64,000 bases of DNA from Hofstenia miamia (Eukaryota > Xenacoelomorpha > Acoela): positions 1,590,680 through 1,654,679 of the forward strand of contig SCFE01000065.1 in assembly GCA_004352715.1 (NCBI GenBank), given 5' to 3'. Numbering within the stretch: position 1 is the stretch's first letter; each line of letters opens with the position of its first letter. A program made the translations under genes and the position numbers. Shown here one piece after another: positions 57,301 through 64,000 of this stretch. Below the pieces are notes generated by a model, which was given only the letters and a program-made list of their open reading frames with translations, ran no database searches and was not told where the DNA came from.

Positions 57301-60300
57301 AACACACACTACACGTACGCATAATGGAAGAAAACAATAAATATCTGATGTTCGACATAATCCATAGGTTAAATCACTATAAAATATTTATGACCACAAA
57401 TAAACTATGTCATTTTGAGAGAAAATCTGAACGCAAAGTTTAACAAATATTTATGGATTATTTAAAATTTTAATATTTTCTTACATGTATATTTGAATAT
57501 TTCAAACATACTAGCTATTCTAAAGATGGCATTCAACCTAAACCAAGCAAATTTGTAAAAAAAATAATTGGTATTCTAAAGTAATATGGTTCGAAAATCT
57601 TGAATCAATTTGAGAGAAAGGTTCATTCACCACAAAGTCTTCATTATATTGACTTAATAACCAAGCACTTTGCAAGAGGATGCTACTGGATTTGTAGAAG
57701 ATAATTACTGCAGTTTTAGGTATTTTACACTAAAAAATGGCATTCAACTTTTCATAAAAGTTGTACTAATTCCTATATGAGATACCTTGGTCATTTTGAG
57801 CAAGTCTTTTTTTCAGAAACTTGGGTATAAAAATTTTGTCTACAGTAAATGTACCTATAAATAATGATGGATATTTTTGCAAAAAATATTCCTGCACGTG
57901 AATTATGTGAAAGTTTCATTGAAGCAAGGAGTGTGCAAAGACAGGGTCAAGACGTGCCTATTAGGCTTCGTTGCCTGAGCGAGATTTGTTAGCGTTATTG
58001 AAAAAGAGACATTAGTCAATTTTGTGGTGTTTACAGATTTTAGATAACTTTATCAATTTGTTCTTTTAAAGAGAATCGTACAGATTTTACAAAAGTTTCA
58101 AGCGATCAGGGATGGGGGGGGTGGTTGTGGATTTCTCAGAAATTAAGAAAACGAAATTTGTGTTCTTTTATCGAGAAAATTTAATTGAAAAATTATGCAG
58201 AATGTGAATTTCACAAATATTGTGAAAAATGCTCAGCAAACAGGGTCTAATTAAGATCAATGGATTATCATTTCAGAAAATTTCAAGTGCATGATATTAC
58301 CATCTGAAGCAGAGAAATCATTCATTTCATTCCTACATGGACATTTGTTATTACTGTGACGCAATTCAAACTCTAAAATCAACAATCATCACTTTTATGT
58401 TGGTATCAATGAAAAAGCCTTCAAATTAACAAACAGACAAATATTGTAATTGAACTACTCTAAGCATTTAAACTTAAAAAAAATCAACATAAAATTATTT
58501 GAATTCAAAGAACTCAGAGAACCCCCGAACAACAAAATCCATTATTTACAATACAAAATATTTTGATATTATTAACTAGTTTTGAGACAGGACGAGATAT
58601 ATGGACAGGACAGGTCAGGACAGAGCAAAACAAAACAAATCACGGTCAAAAACTTAAACCTTTTACATTAATTACAAATAATTAAATTAAATTATACATT
58701 GTTTTGTTTATGATAAGACACTACATTTTACGGAATTTAATCTGGGGATTATTTCTTCTTCTCTACTACAATTATGCATATTGATAATAGATCTGTTAAA
58801 ATTGACTGGCAAATCAATTTTACCATGTAGATGTAGTGCTTACATTGACCTTTTGTTACATATTACATTTCAATATAATCATTCATTAGTATGGTCTTCA
58901 TTTAACATTAGCTTAGATTTTATTCTTTATAGAAGAATTACATATGTTAAGTTGTTGAATTTCTATTAATCAGGACAGGGCAGGACAAAACAGGACAGGA
59001 CAGAACCTGGACCAAAATCGTTGTAAGTCACATCCCTACTATTAACACAAATTCAATGGAAAATCGGTTCACATTTGTAATGTATAATTTGATGACAACT
59101 TGAAGATGAACTTCCAATAATTAATGTGAAATATTAGATTTAAAATACACAATTTAAAATATGAAATTGATAAATGAATATGTAAAAATTTCAGGTAGAC
59201 TATCAAATAGATTCATCTCCTTAATTGTATTATAATGCTGTGTTTTAGTCAAAATTGCACTTAGCTATTCGATATCTAGGTGTGAATAAGGAGGTGAAAT
59301 CAAACAAAATTGATCTACTATTGATTAGGGATGCAATAAAATTTCAAAAATCTAACAACAAGAGCTGTTCTGATCACTGCACGACTTCCCTTTTCTGCTA
59401 CCTTACCACCACTCGCGCCTTTTCTTTTCAGCATTATGTATATTAATGTGTAAAGTGTAGCCATAACAGTAGTTGGAATACACAAGTCAATAATGAAGTT
59501 GTGAAACCCAATATAGGCCCTCCATCTTTCAAAATACTCTGTATTTGCGACGCATCTATTATCTAAATAAAAATTGAAATAGACTCTGTCAAAAAGCAGC
59601 AAGCCATCATGAACTCCTGCCTATGTTTATGGTTGTGATATCATGCTTTTTGATCGGCAAAACCATAAAAGTTTGCCAAAACGTGGTATTAGCGATCCTC
59701 ATTGGTACTTCCAATAATTTACCTTAAGTGTCAATATAATCTCCCGATGCATTTAGTAATCTGCTCTTTTCACTTTCCAATTTTATATATATATATATAT
59801 GTTTACATAGGCATATATATAAGAACAGTTGGAAACTTTTTCAATAGTTGAAGAACCAAACTAAATGTTATTCCAATTTTAACCCCACCTTAAATATGCT
59901 TATAAGAATTTCCTAAAAAACTCAATGAACTTTTAAACTTAAGTTGGTGAAGTCTACGTGGGAGCATGTTACTTTCCTATCAATTCATTTGTAAAGCAAT
60001 TACATCATAAATTAATTAGATTTGCAAAATAATTTTAAATATATTGCACTTTTCTCAATATTCAGCATACTATTGAAAATAGTTTTATACCTAAAAGTTA
60101 AGTTCATGAGTAAAATGAATATTTTATGGAATTCCAGTAGGGTACTATTATTAGAAAGGTTTTCTTGATTATATGATAAAATTTGCTATAACGTGTACAC
60201 ACATATCTACAATACAAACGTTGAAATCTCAGAATTTGTTTTGTTAACCTTTAATATTACAAGAAGCAAGAATTTGAATTACCATTAAATATATCAAATG

Positions 60301-63300
60301 GTCGTCAATTTATTCAATTTTCCTTCAGAAATTTCTTAACATAGACGCTATATCTTGAATGAATTTTATTCCAAGATATTAGGTGTGATGTGATTCTGTA
60401 GAAATATCAACTATTTTTTGCAGGTGGATGGTGAGTGATTGCTCTAATGGCTCTAGTTAATATCATTTTACATGCACTGTATTGCTAACCTTTCATGTAG
60501 TAGAGAGTTACATGCCAAGATACACTTATTCCAAATCCAATGCTGTAAGCCAGTGCTATTGAAACAAAAGATATAACACTGCTGTTCCAGTATTTTTTAT
60601 GAAACTGTGGCTGACAAATTGTCAAATATCTAAAACATTTGTCATCAAAACAAAATATTTATTTTTATTCTGCATGGGACAATCATAACTACTACAAGAT
60701 GATATATTATGAAGTGTCAAGATTAGATGCATATCTATGCGAGTATGCCAATATATATATGTAAATAATCAGTGAAATATTTACTATTAAAATACTGAAA
60801 TCAAAGGAACACAAAGAGCCATACATTCAATATTTTTCAAAAGCAAAATGAAGTAGAAATATATAATAACATATTTCTTCACTATTTTGTAAACTTCATT
60901 ACTACAAATAAGTGAATTCATTGTGACTCATGGGAGTTGTGACTTATAAAACACCAATAGTTGAAAATGATATTTCACAAAAAATACAAAGTTTTAGACA
61001 TAGTACCAGCTGTTCTCTGCAAGAGATTACATAATAGCTGTTAATTATAAAATCTTCACCTGACATAGTTCCCGCTAATATATATGATGCAATTTGTATT
61101 TTTGAAATTGATGTGGTACAATAGTTAAGTTTTTGAAACTTTCAAAGAGTTCCTGCTTCACAGTTTCTTAAATTTGCTACAATTCATCACATCAGAACCA
61201 ATACCATCGACACTTTGTCTATTGAAACGATGAAAAGCACAGAAATTTAAAAAGCTACTCATGTAATTCAAATTCATGCAGTCAAATGACAAATATAAAA
61301 ATTTAAACGATTAGATTTCAAGATACTGAAATAAAAACACAATAGTAAATGCACTTAGCAATTAATTTTGGAAACTCTCATTAGTTGGGTTATTTATTAT
61401 GTCCAGGATCGAGCTGATTTAAGGGACAAATACTTTGGAAATAAAAAATTTGAGTCTAAATTTTGTAATTGGTTTTGTATTTACTATTGATTTGTGTTGC
61501 TTTCAATGAAGATTTTCTGTAAGATTTTGCGTGTATTATACTAGCAATCCTTCTTTGATCGGATCAGGTCATTACTAGATAGACCGCTGAGTGGCAGGTC
61601 AAAAAAGGTCACGCGTTTCCCACCTTTGTATTTAACACCGTGGCACTTCTCGATTATAAAGTCAAGTTCAGGATACCGAGAAAAAATTAATCAAAAAAAA
61701 ACAGTAAAAAATTAAAAATGAAATTAAAAATATGAATGAAATTAAATATTTGAAATTATGAAAAAAACAAAAATTATAAACAAAATGAAGTTTAGGTATT
61801 TAGGGATATGTGATGTATTAATGGGCTTAAATTGTCCTGAGTTTAGAAAAAGTGATTAAAATGAAAATTACAATTTTAATATGACCAACTATCTATATGT
61901 GTATAGCATCTAAATACCTAGAAATAACGATTATTATCTAAATAATAAAGTACTACTTTCCAGTGAATTAGTTTCAGACTCAAGGAAAAACGTTCTCGAA
62001 CAGAGAGCCAACTTAGAGTTATAAATCATAATAAAATACAGGAAGTAAAGAAATGGGAAATCAAATAGAGAATAGAATAGAATGTAGTTGATATTTATAC
62101 TAATAAATAACCACACTTCTAACCTATCAATTGAAATAAAAGTCAAATGGTAGCCTGAGGTTGCTCCAAATGCCCAGAAGATATAAGTACTGAAAATGAT
62201 GTCACACAAAATAGGATATTCTAGATATGGCGCAACTGTTCCTCTGAATAGATGCATTGGTATCATTAATGCACACGTTATGAAGTCGACTAGGGATAAA
62301 GACAACATCAAATTGGCTATTGAACCAACTGCCCTGCGTAGTTTTTCCTTTGATCTAAAAAAATTAAGAATTAAATAACAGTACAGGACCGTGTAATGTC
62401 TACAAATATTTTTAATTCCTAGAAAGCAGTTCTCTGAAATTTCAGTATATGTAATGGTGGACTCAGGGAGCACGCCCCCTATTCTGCAAATTCCGAAAAA
62501 ATACATTGAGTACACTTAAAAAATTCAATTATTTTCTTCAAGTTTTCAAAAAAATGCCTCTGTTGTTGTAAAAAAGCTACTTTTCTTGCAAATTTTGCAA
62601 ATAAAATCCCAATGGTCTAAACTTTTCCAATATTACTTAGTATCTGAGATTCAATTTTGGACCATTGAAAATTGATGCTATGCATTAATTTTAACTAAAT
62701 AATGTACTATATCTAGTGCTCAATTAATCGCATTTTTTGTTTTAGTTCGCTTAAGCAAAAAATGCATGTTAGAGTTTACATAGACGTTCATATATTTTGG
62801 TATTTTGTTTACACTTCATGTTGTTTCTAGTCTAAAGCGTTTTCAATATTGGGATTTGAAGAAAGTTTTCTTATTAACATATTCCAAAAAATGTAAAATT
62901 ATGTTACATTTCAAACAATAAAAACATCACCTCGGTATTCTATGCAATTGTATTTTTGACAATATTTTCTCCATGACAGCATGAGGCAAATTTAGGATAG
63001 AAAAAATACTCACTCAGCTACGAAAAAACAAGTCATAGTTTTTATGAGCCGTTTTGAAAACTCTTAAAAAATTCGATGATTATTTTGTAGTGGGCAATAT
63101 TCATGTTCATTTGGAAAGAAACATTATTATTAAAAATATAATAATATTTGACTAAAAGAACTGCAAAATTAAATAATTCATCGACGTTAATTTAAATTAA
63201 ATATGCTAAATTGATCAAAATGTCCCAACATATTGAAAGGTCTTGAACATAGCGCTAACTTTTTACACAAATATCAGCAAATGAGCTTAAGCTTGCATCA

Positions 63301-63890
63301 ATAAAATCAAAATTGACAAAGTTTGAGAAACTTATATTCTGCAACAATAGCCTGTAAATATTCGAAGTCTCCACACTTAGAGCTCTTCAATAAACTGCTG
63401 TAGGAAAACCTTTCAAGCTCATACCATTATGGTTATTCAAAACGAATTAAATTATTGCAAAACAGTTAGACAAATGTTAAGTTTAGTTTGTTTTTACGTT
63501 GCCTTAGCTTCTGTTTTTTGAACGTAAGATTTATATCGTGTCCATCATGCATTAGTTTGTAGATTTGTAAATCTATATTTTTATATGTTATTTGTACAAT
63601 AATGCGAGTAAATATAGCCAATTGTGTAAAAAATAAGCTCTCAAATATATATCTACATAGATATTGGGCTGAAAACTTAAACATATCGAGTAAATCAATG
63701 TCAACAATTTACAAACATTGCAAGTCAGTTTTAAATAATAGTCTTACCTCAGGAGATATATGCTGATGCTGTTTCCAAAAATTCCGAGTAAGATAACGCA
63801 TGTATACGTAACTAACGATATTCTATAAAACGTTTCTGATTTAATTACCGAAAATTTTTCAGCAAATGATTCACCTGTGGTAGAGTTCAT
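53802..63890 (-). CDS. Class A (rhodopsin-family) GPCR, complete five-exon gene
   Basis: Minus-strand exons 63,748-63,890, 62,124-62,354, 60,490-60,629, 59,357-59,616 and 53,802-54,008 total 981 nt, giving 326 residues and TGA. All introns are GT-AG, phases 2, 2, 1, 0. Landmarks: N-terminal sequon NST (2-4); GN of TM1 (N40); LVD of TM2 (D71); C98 and C193 for the TM3-loop 2 disulfide; D124-R125-Y126; P219 and Y227 of TM5; CVAP of TM6 (P269); NPIIY of TM7 (305-309); a short helix 8 ending in Cys. It would be a plasma-membrane receptor coupling to G proteins. The APNK after TM6 and ALNSCINPIIY recall invertebrate neuropeptide-type receptors, but the ligand is unknown. The W of TM4 and the CWxP tryptophan are absent. 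Confidence 0.92.
54296..54337. repeat. (AT)n microsatellite
   Basis: About twenty AT units, the longest perfect tract here, in the last GPCR intron. Confidence 0.9.
55327..57100 (-). mobile_element. Mariner-like transposon with both inverted repeats, in GPCR intron
   Basis: Left terminus ACAGGGCGACCAGAAAGTCC (to 55,348). The right terminus (57,079-57,100), read as the complement, is ACAGGGTGACCGTAAAGTCC, so 19 of 22 terminal bases match. Length is 1,774 bp, fitting an autonomous-sized element. A transposase remnant on the minus strand lies near the left end. The target duplication is not obvious (AAA left, ATTT right). Inactive. Confidence 0.75.
55532..55702 (-). pseudogene. Mariner-like transposase C-terminal remnant
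   Basis: Minus-strand FLKQSFEDKWIGRSGPTEWP, then SPNLAPMNFFLWCDSKYK, stopping at 55,532. The block is the SPDLxPxDFFLWG region, but both aspartates are changed to asparagine (SPNL, PMNFF), so the third catalytic residue is lost. Upstream codons are scrambled. Related to, but clearly different from, the remnant at 829-1,156. Confidence 0.7.
58588..59010. mobile_element. AT-rich element bounded by GGACA word clusters
   Basis: GGACAGGACAGGTCAGGACA at 58,600-58,619 with further copies nearby, and CAGGACAGGGCAGGACAAAA with AGGACAGGACAGAACC at 58,971-59,005, all in the same orientation. The 350 bases between are AT-rich. GTCACATCCCTA follows on the right; its complement TAGGGATGTGAC resembles a hAT terminus. 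In the last GPCR intron. The 62-codon frame inside it is not credible. Confidence 0.5.
59357..59616 (-). CDS. GPCR exon 4: extracellular loop 2, TM5, loop 3, TM6 start
   Basis: The acceptor is the CAG at 59,617-59,619; using the TAG five bases earlier would give an in-frame stop after four codons. It completes a G and reads VHDGLLLFDRVYFNFYLDNR then CVANTEYFERW (loop 2 with its disulfide Cys), IGFHNFIIDLCIPTTVMATL then YTLIYIM (TM5 with P and the Y eight residues on), KRKGASGGKVAEKGSR (loop 3) and AVIRTALV (TM6 start). Donor GTTAGA. The ORF visible here with an ATG extends wrongly past the donor. The tract before the acceptor is poor in pyrimidines. Confidence 0.9.
59785..59821. repeat. (AT)n-type microsatellite, interrupted
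   Basis: AT units broken by GTTTACATAGGC, in the GPCR intron between exons 3 and 4. Confidence 0.8.
60490..60629 (-). CDS. GPCR exon 3: DRY end, intracellular loop 2, TM4
   Basis: 140 nt between acceptor GTTTTAG and donor GTTAGC. It has no ATG near its start, so it does not stand out as an ORF. It completes the R of DRY and reads YLTICQPQFHKKYW (loop 2), then NSSVISFVSIALAYSIGF (TM4) and VSWHVTLYYMK. RYLTICQP is the usual motif following DR. The conserved TM4 tryptophan is not at its expected place; a W occurs later at VSW. Confidence 0.92.
61060..62120. other. GPCR intron 2, nothing recognised
   Basis: AT-rich. A small patch at 61,560-61,680 (GATCGGATCAGGTCATTAC, CCGCTGAGTGGCAGGTC, CACGCGTTTCCCACC) is richer in G+C and could be the end of a repeat. 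Confidence 0.4.
62124..62354 (-). CDS. GPCR exon 2: TM2, extracellular loop 1, TM3
   Basis: Acceptor TTTTTTTTAG and donor GTTAGA (AG before GT) bound 231 nt. It completes an R, then SKEKLRRAVGSIANLMLSLS with LVDFITCALMIPMHLF (TM2 with D at 2.50), RGTVAPYLEYPILC (loop 1 and conserved Cys), and IIFSTYIFWAFG, ATSGYHLTFISID (TM3). The Cys-to-DRY distance is two residues longer than usual. The ORF seen from 62,515 continues falsely through the acceptor and donor. Confidence 0.93.
63748..63890 (-). CDS. GPCR exon 1: N-terminus and TM1
   Basis: MNSTTGESFAEKFSVIKSET, then YRISLVTYTCVILLGIFGNS and ISIYLL, with donor AG-GTAAGA at 63,747. The GN is the TM1 hallmark. I start at 63,890 because the N-terminus then has a glycosylation sequon and the expected short polar lead. 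GGAATATTTAG ending seven bases upstream also looks like an acceptor of a 5' UTR intron. The alternative in-frame ATG at 63,926 would add 12 mostly hydrophobic residues. Confidence 0.88.
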
Positions 63891-64000
63891 TGCGTTCCTA
63901 AATATTCCAAATAAAAGTATAACCAACTATAACCATTATATAGCTAACTTGTTGGAATAACATGGCCACAAAAATGCAGAAAGTGCTGTTATAAAATTTG

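Noticed and set aside
58781-58969. 62-codon plus-strand frame
   Set aside because: Lies wholly inside the AT-rich core of the GGACA-bounded element, with no motif.
59617-59624. Alternative TAG acceptor for GPCR exon 4
   Set aside because: It gives an in-frame TGA after four codons; the CAG four bases on restores the frame.
61934-62515. 193-codon minus-strand frame taken as one exon
   Set aside because: Only 62,124-62,354 matches a GPCR. The ends run through an acceptor and a donor into intron.

Overview
This is a strongly AT-rich, repeat-rich stretch of an animal (invertebrate metazoan) nuclear genome. The evidence is spliced genes of typical metazoan families (a Cys-loop ligand-gated ion channel, a rhodopsin-class GPCR, a TRIM-like B-box exon) spread over multi-kilobase introns. 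Many (AT)n microsatellites and decayed LINE, mariner, Penelope-like and non-autonomous DNA transposon copies fill the space between them. The species cannot be fixed from the sequence. The assembly is a draft: there are two 1000-N gaps, one 340-N gap and four single-N joins, and sequence next to three of those joins is duplicated nearby.

Layout. 0-5 kb: a duplicated contig end, a mariner-like transposase remnant (minus), a gap, and a broken non-LTR retrotransposon with endonuclease and reverse transcriptase. 5-12.5 kb: mostly non-coding, with small MITE-like elements, an antisense LINE scrap, and a B-box exon plus possible coiled-coil exon on the minus strand. 12.5-27.9 kb (plus): five exons of an anion-type Cys-loop receptor, from the Cys-loop to the stop codon after M4. 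The five join in one frame into a 294-residue C-terminal two-thirds of the protein; the N-terminal extracellular exons were not found. Several transposon-like repeats sit in its introns. 28-42 kb: no convincing host gene; LINE and possible LTR-element remnants and many small repeats. 42-44.5 kb: an intronless gene for a small secreted protein with an AbfB-like beta-trefoil, present as two identical 1238-bp copies separated by one N. 44.4-46.2 kb: a roughly 380-bp inverted repeat. 46.2-53.8 kb: a gap, a small perfect tandem duplication and repeats. 53.8-63.9 kb (minus): a complete five-exon class A GPCR of 326 residues, with a mariner-like element carrying both terminal inverted repeats inside its last intron.

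The two best genes (ion channel and GPCR) were assembled by eye from exons that are mostly too short, or lack an ATG, to stand out as ORFs. Every junction keeps frame and restores family motifs: the DRY motif of the GPCR is rebuilt across an intron, and the Cys-loop exon is 83 nt. Both would act at the cell surface, the channel as a chloride-type neurotransmitter receptor and the GPCR probably as a peptide-type receptor. Nothing in the sequence links them functionally.

The main unexplained pattern is a set of about ten different AT-rich elements, each bounded by clusters of its own short word (CCGGT, GCTCG, CCCGA, CCACCAGTGG, AAGCG, GGACA, GCCCG, AAAACCG, GATAAAA/TCGATAG). This looks like one architecture, a non-autonomous DNA transposon with subterminal transposase-binding arrays, re-invented with a different word in each family.
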